Shown: in pieces, positions 37,521-50,200 of the stretch
How positions within the stretch are numbered: the stretch's first letter is position 1
Layout: the number at the start of each line of letters is the position of its first letter
Assembly (NCBI RefSeq): GCF_001857965.1
Contig: NZ_CP017774.1
Span: 3,782,001-3,846,000, forward strand
Length of the DNA: 64,000 nucleotides
DNA from: Flavobacterium commune
Lineage (GTDB): Bacteria > Bacteroidota > Bacteroidia > Flavobacteriales > Flavobacteriaceae
Direction of reading: 5' to 3'
Notes under the pieces: generated by a model
Database searches by the model: none
What the model was told of the DNA's origin: nothing
The model's input: only the letters and a program-made list of their open reading frames with translations
Position numbers and translations under genes: made by a program

Positions 37521-40500
37521 TTAAAATGAAATATTTGTACCAAAAACTATAGTTCGTGCACGAGGATAGGATGAGAAATCGAATCCTGGTGTTAATGCTG
37601 AACTATAGGTATTTACCTCCGGATCTGGACCGGAATAATCAGTCCAAGTAATTAGATTTTGTCCTGACACATAAAATCTTAATGATTTTAAACGTAATTT
37701 TTTAAGAAAACTAGCATCAAAATTATAACCTAAAGAAACTGTTTTTAATCTTAAATAAGAACCATCTTCTACAAAATTAGATGAGTAACCTCCACCAAAG
37801 TAACCTCTGGTACGAAAAATATCTGAATCTGAATTCTCTGGTGTCCATCTATTTTCATAGCTGGCAAATTGATTTAAATAACCTTGGTTTTTTGTATTCC
37901 CTTCAAATAAAACACGATTAGCATTCAAAATGTCATTTCCATAAGACCACTGAAAAAAGATATTCAAATCAAAACCTTTATAAGTAAAGTTATTAGAAAA
38001 TCCACCTGTATGAACAGGTAATCCTTTCCCAATTACAGTATAATCATTAGAATTAACTACTAAATCACCATTTTGATCTTTGTATTTTATATCTCCTGGT
38101 TTAATATTAGCTCTTGTATTACCGTTAGTTGTAACATCTGGCTTTAATGTATAAATACCTGTAGTTGTATCTAAATTAAAATCTTCATATTTGTAAGTTC
38201 CCAATGACTCATAACCATACATCAAACCCAAAGGTTGTCCTATTTTAGCTATGTAAGCACTTGTAGTATTCCATTGATTATCCCAATTTACAGTACTCTC
38301 AAGAGATTCTTGATCCTCACCTAAAGCAATTAACTTATTTTTATTAAAAGCTATATTAGCACTAGTAGTCCATGTAAAATCTTTTGTATTAATATTTTTA
38401 GTAGTTAAAGTTAACTCCAATCCTTTATTTTCAACACTTCCAATATTTTTTATTGCTGAACCAAATCCAGAAGAAGGAGGGAGTTGAGTATTTAATAATA
38501 AATCTTTTGTTATCTTCCTATATATGTCAGCAGTCAAAGTAATTCGTTGATTGAAAAAACCTAAATCAATACCTGCATCAACTTGCTCAGTTGATTCCCA
38601 TTTTAAATCAGAATTTCCAAGATTTGTAGCAACAACTCCGGGTACATATTCATTATTAAAAACGTAACTATTCCCTATTGGGTTAAAATAAGTCGAAAGG
38701 TAATCAAAGTCTCCTACTCTATTATTTCCTGTCACACCATAACTTACTCTTAATTTACCCTCAGATAAAGTTTTATTATTTTTAAGAAATTTTTCTTTAT
38801 CAAATCTCCAAGAAGCAGCAGCTGAAGGAAAGTAACCCCAATGGTTTTTAGAAGGAAACTTTGATGAACCATCTGCTCTGAACGATGCTGTTAAGAGATA
38901 TTTAGAATCATAATTATAGTTAATCCTACCTAAGAAAGATGACATTGTCCAAACTGATGCCAAAGAATCTACACGTTGGGCTACTCCTTGATCTAATCCT
39001 GCTAATCCCAAATCTTCATTTGGTAATTGAGTAGCCGAACGACCATAAGACCATGAATCTCGTTTTTGGATTGTAAATCCTCCTAAAACATTAATTTTTG
39101 ATTTTTTAGAAACTTTTTATCCCAGGTTAATGTATTCTCATTTAACCAATTGCTAGAATTACTGTGTAAAATTCTTCCGTTTACTCCATTTGTATTTCCT
39201 GGAAATCCATATTGAGTCTTTGAATTATTAAATTGATCTTGTCTTAACCTATTTTCAATAATTCCAAACGAAGTTCTGAGTTTAAGGTCTTTTGTAAACA
39301 AATATTCTAAATATCCATTAGCATTAATATTTTTAGTAGTGTTCAAACGATACAAATTTTGTAAATTTAAAAGTGGATTCACTCTATAATCATTTGCTGA
39401 ATTAACATCCGGATCCTGAAGTAAATCAAGTACTGAAGAATCAGTTGCAATTGGTCTGTATCCCCATACCGAAACCATAATATTTGTAGTAGCACTTCCT
39501 GTTGACATGGCTGGATTAATTCCTGATTGTTCTAAATGGCTATAATTAGTATTAATTCCTATTTTCAATTTATCGGTAATTTTATAATCCAAAACTGCAC
39601 GACCTTGATATCTTTTATAATTGGAATTCAATAAAATACCATCTTGATCACTTGTCGAACCAGAAAATGCGTATTTTAATTTTTAGTCCCACCTCTTACA
39701 GAAAAATCATTATTTTTAAACAAAGCAGTTCGAGTAGTCAAGTCTTGCCAATCGATACCTTTCTGCGTTTTATAATAATCTAGGGTTTTTCCATCAGAAA
39801 GATAAATCTCTGTCGGTGAACGCGGTATTGACGTTTCAGCAGGATTAAGCTCTAGTTGATATTTCACAAATTCATAAGGACTCATCAATTCCATTTTACT
39901 TATATTATTTTGAACCCCTACTGAACTTGAGAAACTAAATACCGCTTTGCCAGCCTTACCTTGTTTTGTAGTAATCACAACAACCCCATTAGCTCCTCTA
40001 GCACCATAAATAGCAGTAGCCGATGCGTCTTTCAAAATATCAATCGATTCAATATCACTTGGATTCACAACATTATTATCAGGATCTTCAATCAAAAAAC
40101 CATCCACAACATATAACGGACTATTAGCCTGTGTAACTGAGTTATTCCCTCTAATTACTATATTAATACCTGCTCCAGGTCTACCATCTGAAGATGTGAC
40201 CTGAACTCCCGCTACTCTACCAGCCAATGCCTCATCAAAAGAGCGAACAGGCGCTTTATTTAAATCACTCATAGCTACGCTAGAAACTGCCCCTGTCAAA
40301 TCTTTCTTTTTAACTGTTCCATATCCAATTACAACAACTTCCTCCAAAGCACTGGTTGTCGATTTTAAAGTAACAGCTACAGTTGTTTTATCTTGAACAG
40401 CAAGAGTACTGGTTTCAAAACCGATGTAAGTAAAAATCAATTGATCTTTTGATGCAGCGGTTATTTTAAATTGACCATTTCCATCTGTTAAAGTAGCTAC

Positions 40501-40684
40501 TTTAGTCCCTTTTACAGAAACTGTAACCCCAGGAAGAGGTTCATTTAGATTATCATTTACTGAACCTGATATTATTCTGTTTTGTGCATGTATAAATGCT
40601 GGAGCAATCATACAAAAAAACGCCCATTAAAAACTGCTTTAAAGCAATATTAAATATTGGGAATTTCAATTGGTAATTTTTCAT
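37521..40684 (-). pseudogene. susC: frameshifted SusC/RagA TonB-dependent transporter
   Basis: A transporter of about 1050 residues, read in three long frames plus a short start. The ATG at 40684 (MKNYQLKFPIFNIALKQFLMG) leads into the signal. A T7 run (complement of 40614-40620) shifts the frame before MIAPAFIHAQNR. The carboxypeptidase-like domain (SGSVNDNLNEPLPGVTV), the TonB box region (EEVVVIGYG) and the plug follow. Further shifts lie near 39678 and at 39102-39107. The barrel ends normally at 37521. All three breaks can be repaired by one base in a homopolymer, so sequencing error is as likely as a dead gene. Confidence 0.85.
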
Positions 40685-40723
40685 AAGCCTCTATTTATAT
40701 GGTTAATATGTTAGTTTATACTA

Positions 40724-40754
40724 CAATATTATGCAAACGTTATTATATAAACAA
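40724..40754 (-). promoter_or_regulatory. promoter of the susC operon
   Basis: On the - strand TTG (40752-40754) and TAATATTG (40724-40731) are 20 bases apart. The -7 box, the TTG and most of the spacer are alike in the promoter at 52539-52569. The start codon follows about 40 bases after the -7 box. Confidence 0.7.
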
Positions 40755-40771
40755 GATAAAGCATGAAAAAA

Positions 40772-40785
40772 TGTGCTCGAGCACA
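40772..40785. promoter_or_regulatory. LacI-type operator, site 4 (perfect palindrome)
   Basis: TGTGCTCGAGCACA is a perfect 14-base palindrome with a central CG. It begins 18 bases upstream of the -33 element of the susC promoter. Confidence 0.85.
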
Positions 40786-41010
40786 AAAAATTAACTAAAA
40801 TGTAATAAAATGACCCTTGTTTTAATTTTATTTTTTTTATTAGCTTAAAAAAAACCATATTATTAACTATAAAAAAGTCATTTAGTTAGAATTATTATTT
40901 TTAAATTTTATTGTGGAAATAAGAACTAAAAAGTTGCTGAAATTAACTTAAAGAAAACCAACAATGTAAAATCTTAAAAACTAAAAAAGAATTAATTTAA
41001 TAAATAAAAA

Positions 41011-41061
41011 ATTGCATTCATAAAGCCAATTTCGAATTGGAAAATGAATGCAATTTTTTTT
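41011..41061. terminator. bidirectional terminator between sulfatase and susC promoter
   Basis: ATTGCATTCAT at 41011-41021 pairs with ATGAATGCAAT at 41044-41054, with an inner CCAATTTCGAATTGG palindrome, and T-runs on both strands. It ends the PL8-sulfatase operon. The remaining bases between 40786 and 41010 are AT-rich with nothing recognisable. Confidence 0.8.
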
Positions 41062-41077
41062 AAAATTATTTTCTAAT

Positions 41078-42626
41078 TTACTCTTTTATCTGAGTCTTTT
41101 CTTTTAACAACTTGGCTAACTCATTAACTTTATTTGGAAATTTTTAGCTAAATTATTTTTTTCACCTAAATCTTCGTTTAAATCATACAATTGGGGTTCA
41201 TTCGCATTACCTGTTTCAATACCCACTAATTGATCATAAGAAATTCCATCATTAGCAGGGATAAATTTCCAATTGTCTTTTACTATAGCAAGAGTTCCAC
41301 CTTTACCTAATGTGTTTCCTCCTTGTTCTATTAAAATAGTTCTTCCTTTTTCTGATTTACCAAGAAAAGTTTCTAATGTATTTTCACTGTCTGGCGCATC
41401 TTCTTTTAGAATAGGTTGTTCCAATAAATTAGAAAAAGATGCTAATAAATCCATTTGACAAACCATTCCAGAAGATACTTTTGGTTTTACAACATCCGGC
41501 CAACTTAAAATAAATGGCACTCTTGTTCCCGCTTCCAGAACACTATACTTTCCACCTCTTAAAATTCCATTTGGGGTATGTCCATTTAGTTGACTTACTG
41601 CTTCATCTTGATAGCCATCATCCAAAACTGCACCATTATCACTTGTAAAAATAACCATCGTATTTTGGTTAATTCCCAATGTTTCTAGCTGTTTCATGAT
41701 TTGACCTACCGTCCAATCTAACTGCAAAATTGCATCTCCACGATAACCCAGACCACTTTTTCCCTTAAACATCGTGGCAGGCATACGCGGAACATGAGGT
41801 TCAGTAAGAGCAAAATACAGAAAGAATGTTTTCTTATGATTCTCCTCTATAAATTCTTTTGCTTTTTCTAAAAAAGTTGTAGAAACTTCCTCATCAACCC
41901 ATCTTGCTTTATTACCACCACTCATGTAACCGATACGTCCAATACCATTAACAATTGTATTGTCATGTCCTTGTCCTGGAGAAGATTTCATTTTTAATAA
42001 TTCAGGATGCTCTTTCCCCGTAGGATCATTACCTACTTTACTACTGTAATCTACTTGAATTGGATCATTAGTATCTAAGGCAACAACCTTGTGATTTTCC
42101 ATAAAAACGGATGGTACCCTATCAGCCGTTGCAGGGAAAATAAAGGAATAATCAAAACCAACTTCATTTGGGCCTGGCTTTATTTCTCCATTCCAATTTT
42201 TAGCTACCTGATCTCCTAAACCTAAATGCCATTTACCTACATTGGCTGTTCTATAACCTGCCTGCTGAAATAATTTTGGCAAAGTCATTTTATTGTTGGA
42301 ATAATTAAAGCTGCATCTCCCGGTAAAATCCCCGTTCCTGATTTTCTCCATGGATATTGCCCCGTAAGCAATGCGTATCTGGAAGGAGTACATGTTGCCG
42401 AAGTACAATGAGCATTGGTAAAACGTACCCCTTGATTAGCCAGTTTATCCAAATTTGGAGTTTTAAGCTTAGTTGCTCCATAGCAGCTTAAATCACCATA
42501 TCCAAGATCATCTGCGTAAATAAAAATCACATTGGGTTTGGCTGAAATTTGTTTATTTTGAGACTCTTGGGAATAAAAACTAAAAGTTATTAAAGTTAAA
42601 CAGCCAGTAATAATTGATTTTATCAT
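41078..42626 (-). pseudogene. frameshifted exported sulfatase (S1 family)
   Basis: A sulfatase of about 515 residues whose signal peptide is followed by IYADDLGYGDLSCYG and the formylglycine site C79 in TCTPSRYALLTG. The frame is broken twice. Near 42293, IIPTNKMTLPKLFQQ is split between two frames. At 41141-41145, one missing A turns KKFPNKVNEL into KNFQIKLMS-stop. With both repaired the protein ends at 41078 (KTQIKE). GKWHLGLGD and FTSDNGAVLDDG are typical of arylsulfatase A-like enzymes. It is the last gene of the PL8-sulfatase operon. Confidence 0.85.
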
Positions 42627-42651
42627 TTTTAAAATTTATTTAAAGTTATTA

Positions 42652-44073
42652 TTAATATGGCTTGTCAAAAAGAGCACTAGAAGACAATTTACTGTTACTT
42701 GGTAAGATTACTTTTTTTAGAAAAGAGGCGTCACCTGTAGATTTACACCAATCTAATAAATACTCTCGGTATTGATCTAAAATTTTTGAATGGGATTTAG
42801 AATCAGTTAAATTATTCATTTCTAAAGGGTCATTTTCAAGATCAAATAACTGTTCTCTATTTTTACCCCAACTGTATAAAACATATTTAAAACGTTTCCC
42901 AACAACCGCTCTACCACTTGAACCAAAAGCATTCTTACCTTCAAATTTAGTCTCAACAACAATAAAATCTCTATCTAAAGTACTATTTGATATTTCAAAA
43001 ACCGTTTTTAAACTTTTTCCGCTTAATTGTCTTGGTACTTCAACACCAGCATATTCACAAATGGTAGGATACAAGTCAAGTCCATTCGAAATCAAAGTAG
43101 TATTGACTTGATTGGTTTTAATTTTTCCTTTATAACTAGCGATAAAAGGCACTTTAACAGACTCTTCAATAAGTGCCGTTTTTTGATTCCATCTGTGTGA
43201 AGCATTACCATCACCGTGGTCACTTGTAAATAGTATTAAAGTATTTTCTCTAAGATTAAGTTTATAAATAGCATCTAGAATTTTTCCAATTTCCAAATCT
43301 ACTTTTTCAATCAATTTATAATAAGTATATCTATATTGACGCCAGTCTTCTTCTGTATAATTAGCAGTTGGATAAACTTTTTTGTTAGCATCTTGTTCCA
43401 TTTTAAGAACTTCTGGAAATGAGTTCCCTTGCTGATAATTTTTAGGTAACTGTGGTGTCTCATATAATGGTACACTCAAAATATTTCCATAAGGTAATGG
43501 CTCATTTCTTGCCCATTCGCATATATTATGAGGATTATCAAAAGACACCGTCAAAAAAAATGGCTTTTTTGATTCTTTTTTTGCTTTTAAATAATCAATA
43601 CTTTTTTCAGCTAAACCAATGTCTCCCATAGGAGCTATCATATCAAAACCATTACCGGCAACCATACTTGATTCATGTGCGTGCCACTTTCCTCCGTATG
43701 CACAATCATAACCTGCAAGCTGTAGTGCTTTAGCAAGCATCAATTCTTTTTCAGATGATTTTATAATATTATCTCCAACTTCATTCGAATTTACGCCTAA
43801 ATTATGAGGCATTTTACCTGTAAAAATGCTTGACCTTGACGGAGTACACAAAGGAAAAGTTACATACGTTTTTTCAAATCGCATACCACTTCTTGCTAAC
43901 CTGTCTAAATTAGGAGTTTTTACATCTGCATTACCTGCAACACTCAATGCTTCTGCCTGATGTTGATCCGTCATTATTAATATAATGTTCGGTTTTTCTT
44001 TTTTTTGGGCATTAACTCCAATAAAAGCTCCAACAAACATTACAAAAAATAATATTTTAAATTTAGTAATCAT
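42652..44073 (-). CDS. exported sulfatase (S1 family)
   Basis: A 473-residue sulfatase with signal peptide ending in GVNAQ. The formylglycine site is C76 in PLCTPSRSSIFTG; the metal ligands are in IMTDQHQAEA and FTSDHGDG. The form with TDQ instead of DD at the first metal site resembles choline-sulfatase/heparan- and chondroitin-type sulfatases of the S1 family. It starts eight bases before the preceding PL8 stop region, so the two are one operon. It is intact in a region where neighbours are frameshifted. Confidence 0.93.
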   Translation of the reverse strand: MITKFKILFFVMFVGAFIGVNAQKKEKPNIILIMTDQHQAEALSVAGNADVKTPNLDRLARSGMRFEKTYVTFPLCTPSRSSIFTGKMPHNLGVNSNEVGDNIIKSSEKELMLAKALQLAGYDCAYGGKWHAHESSMVAGNGFDMIAPMGDIGLAEKSIDYLKAKKESKKPFFLTVSFDNPHNICEWARNEPLPYGNILSVPLYETPQLPKNYQQGNSFPEVLKMEQDANKKVYPTANYTEEDWRQYRYTYYKLIEKVDLEIGKILDAIYKLNLRENTLILFTSDHGDGNASHRWNQKTALIEESVKVPFIASYKGKIKTNQVNTTLISNGLDLYPTICEYAGVEVPRQLSGKSLKTVFEISNSTLDRDFIVVETKFEGKNAFGSSGRAVVGKRFKYVLYSWGKNREQLFDLENDPLEMNNLTDSKSHSKILDQYREYLLDWCKSTGDASFLKKVILPSNSKLSSSALFDKPY

Positions 44074-44080
44074 AATAAAT

Positions 44081-47000
44081 TTATTTGGTCAAATTAATTT
44101 TATTAGAAAATCCATGTCTACACTCTATAGTTATTAGTGTATTGTTACCCGCAATCACAATAGATTTGACTACTGAATTAGCTGCAAGTTTCCATTGCCC
44201 TTTTAAAGTAATACTCAATTCAACAGGCAAGCTATAGCCACTAATTGTCTTATCTTTTACTTCAGAAAAATTAAGATCTGGCTGAACCGCACTTATGGTA
44301 ACATTTTCTCCTTTGTTTTTAATCATCAAAAGCGAAGGGACTGAAACACCTTTCAAAATAGAATTATCCAACTCTTTACTCGAATCAAATATTACGAAGC
44401 CTGTTGTTGAACTCTCATTATCTCTTACAATATGAGCCGTGTTATCAGCTCTCAAAATCTGATAGGATTTATCTTTTTCAATTTTATTTTCAAAAGAATT
44501 AATATCTTCCTTTTGAAGACCGGGATAAATAACATACTGATAAGAGGCGTCTTTAGGAGCTTTACCGTGTTCAATCCATGAAGAAGTAAAATTGCCTCTA
44601 GTAACGCTAATTCCTTTGTTTATTGAATTAATCTCTTTTGTTCTTATAGAATAACTATTAATATAAGATTCTTGAGTTTGTCTTCTAATTTCAATTGTAT
44701 TGGGGGATAAAATATAGTATCCATTTTGATAAGCATCAATTAACCATTTTCGGGAATTACCAACTACTTCTATCTTCGATTGATAAGGAAACGTCGAAAT
44801 GTCTTTCTTTTCAGATAAATAAATAGGCATCGAAGTACTACTCAGGAAATTTTGAAATAAGTTTGTTTGTATTGGATTTACAGTGTCAACGCTTGAAATT
44901 CCTGTTCCAATACAAATTAATTTATCTCCAAAAGAAAAAACAGATTTATTAGCCTTAAGTTTTCCTGGAAATCCTATATTTTTTTCTGGTCCATCTGCAT
45001 TAGAACCTTTTGATTCATTTAATTTCATTCCAAAAACACCATTATTATCTAAAATTACTGCTCCTGCAAAAGTCTCCTCAGACCTAAACATTAACAATGG
45101 TGTATTAGGCTCTAATTCTTTAAACGGAAGATTTACAACTGTTGTTCCCGGATAACGATTCCAATCCCAACCTTCTTGCTTAAAACCACTCGCTTCATCT
45201 CCTCCAATATTATTTATCTGAATACTCCCATTTGCAGGATATCTTCCATATCTATTGGCATCAACATATATCTCTGAGGCCCAAACATATTTACTGTATC
45301 CTTTGATAAATGCGGCCCAATCATTTCTCCTATGAATAGCAGTTGCTGCATAAGTGAGTACATGATACCCCGGCAAAGTATCCTTTCCAACATTATCTAT
45401 ATCTGCAAATAAAGTAGTATTTAATTTATCGCTTTCGCCCCACAATCTTAAATAAGCAGCTGCCACTTCATTATCTATTTTGGAAGTACCTTCAGGATTT
45501 CCTGAACGAGCCATTAACAAAAATGAATTTTTCAAGGACTTAATAGAATAGTCTTTTAACGGATGGCGCCCTGCATTTCCAAAACCAAAATCCAACAATT
45601 GACTGTACAACCTTGTTGTCATTAATGCTTTCTTAAAGTTTTTGTGCCCGGCCTCGTTAATTCTAAATTGAGTTCCGGAAAGTGTAAAAATCACAGGAGG
45701 TATACTAGTAAAAGCTCCTAATCCATAAGCTGGATAATGCCCATTGTGATGCCATGAAGTACCATCTATCTTAAACACACCTATTTCGTTGTCCTGAGCC
45801 AGAGTTTTTGATATATAATTAGAATAAGCCTCTAATAATGCTGTTTGTTTTTCAACATTATCCGACATAAAAATTAGCATCAAATGATAAAAAGATTGAG
45901 TATTAAAATAATCAATATTAGCTTCAAATTCTTCTTCTGGTCCCAAAATCTTACCCAAATTAAAAATCCATTGTAGACTATTCCCCACCTCATTTAGTAA
46001 ACCTGCATTCTTTAATGGTTCTTTCATCATATAAAAAGCATCTGTAAGCTCTCGAACATTATACCCTATATGATGTCTGGTACCTCCTGACGCTCCTTCC
46101 TGCCAACCTTGATCTAAAAAATATTGGGATGCAGTAATAAACATTTCTTCTATTTGAGCCTTATTTTCATCAGTGCTTTGAAGGTAATAACTAGCTATTT
46201 TCTTTAAAACTTTACCAAAATCTTGAATTTCTAAAAAATTTTTCTGATTTACATCTTCTCTATCAAAGTAAACCTGTTCAATTTTAAATGTCAAAGGAGC
46301 TCCTAAAACAGTCTCATTTTTCACCAGATTTAATTTAGCATATTCTTTTTTCGCTTTTAATAAATTATCACTCTTTTCAGTACTTTTATCAAAAGTATCA
46401 TCAATACGTTGTTTAATAATCCGTATTTCTTCTTTTTGTAGATTTGAAACTGGTTTTACAAGCATTTCCTGAATGCGTTTCATATCTCGAATCAAAGGCA
46501 TCCAATGATCTTTTCCTTCTTCTATATCTTTTTTAATAAAAGGTACCATCACATCTGGATAAGAGTGACGATCATCTTGATATTGAGAAAACACAATATC
46601 ATCAAAAAACAATTTCCCTTTGCTCCTAATAGAACTACAACTTACTTTAAAAGTATCATAAGCTATAGCATCTCCTTTTTTGGGCGGATTACCATTCATC
46701 TCATAAAAAGGAACCCAAATAGTACGCCATCCAGTAAAATTTAATTTGATAGAAAACCAAACTTCTTCTTTACCTTCTTTTTCATAAGAAATTTTAATGA
46801 TTTCATCCTGAGATTTTTCATTATACAAAGACATTACCAAAGTTGGGCTCGCAGGAAAATGATCTCCATATTTCAAAGGGCTATCCTTTTTACTCAATAT
46901 TCCAAAATTAGAAGTTTTAAAAAAACTCACTCCTGACCATTCCCATTGTAATGATGATTTCCCAAATTGATGGTGTTTATTACTAATTGATAAACTACTC

Positions 47001-47149
47001 GACTTATTTTTTTTGAAATTGATTATCGAAGATTCACTCTCAAAGGATTCTTTAGCCGGATTACTTTCTTTTAGCTGCGCAAAAGACAAAACCCCTGTTA
47101 TAAGAGTTATGGCTGTAATAAACTTTTTAGTCATTTTGATTCTTTTCAT
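44081..47149 (-). CDS. PL8-type chondroitin sulfate ABC lyase-like
   Basis: A 1022-residue exported lyase. The ATG at 47149 is preferred; the frame opens at a TTG (47170). A signal peptide (about 7-25) is followed by a carbohydrate-binding-like beta domain, an alpha/alpha toroid, and C-terminal beta domains. The catalytic His and Tyr are in SWHHNGHYPAYG (about 467-474) and the Arg in GNAGRHPL (about 527), as in chondroitin ABC lyases. It cleaves chondroitin or dermatan sulfate by beta-elimination. No T9SS tail is seen, so it probably stays in the periplasm or is released there. Confidence 0.9.
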   Translation of the reverse strand: MKRIKMTKKFITAITLITGVLSFAQLKESNPAKESFESESSIINFKKNKSSSLSISNKHHQFGKSSLQWEWSGVSFFKTSNFGILSKKDSPLKYGDHFPASPTLVMSLYNEKSQDEIIKISYEKEGKEEVWFSIKLNFTGWRTIWVPFYEMNGNPPKKGDAIAYDTFKVSCSSIRSKGKLFFDDIVFSQYQDDRHSYPDVMVPFIKKDIEEGKDHWMPLIRDMKRIQEMLVKPVSNLQKEEIRIIKQRIDDTFDKSTEKSDNLLKAKKEYAKLNLVKNETVLGAPLTFKIEQVYFDREDVNQKNFLEIQDFGKVLKKIASYYLQSTDENKAQIEEMFITASQYFLDQGWQEGASGGTRHHIGYNVRELTDAFYMMKEPLKNAGLLNEVGNSLQWIFNLGKILGPEEEFEANIDYFNTQSFYHLMLIFMSDNVEKQTALLEAYSNYISKTLAQDNEIGVFKIDGTSWHHNGHYPAYGLGAFTSIPPVIFTLSGTQFRINEAGHKNFKKALMTTRLYSQLLDFGFGNAGRHPLKDYSIKSLKNSFLLMARSGNPEGTSKIDNEVAAAYLRLWGESDKLNTTLFADIDNVGKDTLPGYHVLTYAATAIHRRNDWAAFIKGYSKYVWASEIYVDANRYGRYPANGSIQINNIGGDEASGFKQEGWDWNRYPGTTVVNLPFKELEPNTPLLMFRSEETFAGAVILDNNGVFGMKLNESKGSNADGPEKNIGFPGKLKANKSVFSFGDKLICIGTGISSVDTVNPIQTNLFQNFLSSTSMPIYLSEKKDISTFPYQSKIEVVGNSRKWLIDAYQNGYYILSPNTIEIRRQTQESYINSYSIRTKEINSINKGISVTRGNFTSSWIEHGKAPKDASYQYVIYPGLQKEDINSFENKIEKDKSYQILRADNTAHIVRDNESSTTGFVIFDSSKELDNSILKGVSVPSLLMIKNKGENVTISAVQPDLNFSEVKDKTISGYSLPVELSITLKGQWKLAANSVVKSIVIAGNNTLITIECRHGFSNKINLTK

Positions 47150-47225
47150 TTTTTTTACTATTAATTTCAATACTAAGCTGGTTCTATTTTTATTACCTAA
47201 ACTAAAACTTAAAATCTATATGTTT

Positions 47226-47270
47226 AAAATTCCTAATCAAAATTTAAAACTTATTTTGATTAGGAATTTT
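47226..47270. terminator. terminator behind the multi-domain PL8 gene
   Basis: AAAATTCCTAATCAAAAT (47226-47243) is perfectly complementary to 47253-47270. It separates the long PL8 gene from the next PL8 gene, which must then have its own promoter; none is clear in the remaining 75 bases. Confidence 0.8.
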
Positions 47271-47286
47271 CATGTTTTCTAATCAC

Positions 47287-50200
47287 TTATTTTTTTATAA
47301 TGGTGTACTGCGCTATTTGATTTCCATTTTGAATCACTACAAAATAAGTTCCAACAACCAGATCGCCAACATATAAATTTTGAGGTATAGTAGTAAATGC
47401 TATTTCCCTCATTTTATTTCCGTAAAAATTATACAAACTTATTTTTGCATTTACCGCTAATTCAGTTACACTAACATTTAGAAAATCCTGAACCGGATTT
47501 GGATAAACAACAACTGGTGTTGATCCATCTAAACCATTACCCGAACAAGTCCCCAAATGATCACCATGATCCAGATGTGATTGAACTGCTGATTTGGCTA
47601 CACAAATGATTTTTCCGTTATGACAAATTTGTACTTTATCTGTATTATTACCACAGGATACATCCAAAGTATTAATAGTAATGGAAGCCGATGCATGGCC
47701 CCCCCCTGCATAAGTTATTGTTACGGTATAAGTTCCTGCTTCTGAAACTTCAATAGTAGCTGTTTTCGCTCCCGTATTCCAGCTATATGCCTCAGCCTGA
47801 TTATCTAAAACCAAGGCTGTTAGTGTCAATGATGATGGGCCATAACCGATATAGAGTGTGTTTTTCAAATCTACACTTGGATCCATTGCATAAACATCTG
47901 GAATTAACAATTGTACAGGAGGACATGCTACATTTACATTAACTATTTCTGATGTACTAACCGCATTATCATTATCAGTAGCTTTAGCGGTTATCGAATA
48001 ATTTCCTGCCAAAACATTATCCCATTCAAAACTATACGGTCCAGTTACAACTTCTCCTAACTTATTCGCTTCATTAAAAAATTCAACCTTTGTAATTGTT
48101 CCATCTGCATCTGATGCATCTGCAGTAAGAATAATTTTTGCAGGAGCATAAAAACTTTTATTTGACAAAGACGAATCTATTGTTACCAGTGGTGCGACAG
48201 GCTGCGGATCAATCACGGCATTAGTTCCTGAAGAAATACATCCATCGGCATTTTTAGCATATACCGTATAATTACCCGGTGACAGATTCTCAAAAAGACC
48301 TGTAGTATTATCAAATGTGATTTCATCCAAACTAAAACTCAAATTAACAATTGTACTGCTAACCTGAATACTTCCTGCTTCAGTATACGTTGGCTGTGTA
48401 ATATCTAAAATGGGGGCTTCAGGCGTTCCGTTTAACAGTGCACATGGATTTTCTAAAGCCAATTTTATTTCTACCGGAAGTCCATCAGAAGTAGTAAATG
48501 CAATTGTTGTAGCTGTTTCAGTTGCCGAAACAATATTGGCATTAGGATTAGTTTCCAGTAAATTCCATTTATTATTTAATGTTAGTGTGATTACTTTAGG
48601 AGAAGAAGGTGAGGCACCTAAATCAGGATTACTTACTGACAAAACAATTTGAGAATAGTTTTGATTTAAAGACCGATACATAACCAAACAAGGAGTATCA
48701 TTTGCGTTAACAAAACCATTTGTTATGTCTGTATTTGCAGCTGGCAAAGCATAAGCCCAGGTCTTAGAAGTTATATGTTCGATTATTTGTTGGTTAGTGT
48801 TATTCTGATAAACTTTATAAGGTTTGTCCTCTGCTGATTGCATTTGCTGTGCAAAGTTGGTCATTTGAGATGAATTTGTAGCAGGTACACAAACAAACTC
48901 ATACGAGTCATTTGCAGGAGCATTTCCATGATCAAGATAAGCCAGATGGTAATTATTTCCACTATTACTTGCGATAGTCTCATCCGATGGATTAACTTGA
49001 TTTTGATAAGGAGTAATTTGGTTAGAATTTCTAATTTTTAAAGTTCCGGAATTAGGTAAGATGTAATAACCCGTGTTATAATTATCAATTATCCAGTTAG
49101 CCGAAGTCTCTCCAAATGATTCAGCACTTTGGTTGGTTTTTACCGCTCCATTAACCAAAATATCAGCTGAATTATTATTGAGTCTTTGAAACAAGGTTGT
49201 TACAGTCGAATTAACATCATCATTATTTTTAATACCATTTGCCAGACAAATAATGTAATTATCAATTGCAAAATAGGTTTTTGTAAACTCAAATGTAGCA
49301 TTATGAGTTATAGTTCCATAAGAAATTCCAAACCCTAAATTATTACGCTCTTTAAATTTCATAGCAAACAAACCTGATTGTCCAACAGTATTAGACAAAA
49401 CATCATTATTGATCTGATTTAAAGCTAATGAACCTGCAAAGCCATAGGTATTATATTCATCTACACGTTCTCTTTCGGCATGTAACTTATTCCAAGGTAA
49501 AACAATCGTTGTTGTACCCGGATTATAATTCCAGTCCCATCCTATATCACTATATCCATTTCCGGTTGTACTATTTCCTGGATATATAATTTCTAAAGCA
49601 CCGTAGCTTTGATATCTTCCAAATCTATTTTGACCGGCATAAACCTCAGACCCCCATAAAACATCAGACTGTCCTTTCATGGAAGCAATCCAGTTATTTT
49701 TTCTATACACTCCTAAATTACCCGAGTTAAACTGAATGTAACCTTCTTCAAAAGGAGTAATTGTATTGTTGTTGAATTGGCTGTTAACACCATACTTTCT
49801 ATTGTAAATTCCTACCAAAACCGGATCTGCACCACCTAATCCTAAAATTTTACCTCCAGTTATTGCTACATTGGATAATGTTTGTGAGGATAAGGAAGTA
49901 GTTTTAATTTGTGGATTTCTTCCTGCCAAAGCAAAAGGTTTAACACCTGTGTCATTGCTATACATCGCTTGTGCATAAACGGCATCCCTAAATCTCTGAT
50001 AAGTAGGTTGATCTATTTGAAAATTAGTTCCTTCTAAAGATTTCAATGCAACGGAAATTGTATTAAAGGCATACATATAACCGTCATAACCAACCCCATG
50101 ATGATATGATAAACCATCTTTTTTCAAACCATCTTCCTGACCATAAGTATATATTAAAAAACGATCTAAAAATCTTTTTACCGTTTTTAAATAGCGTATT

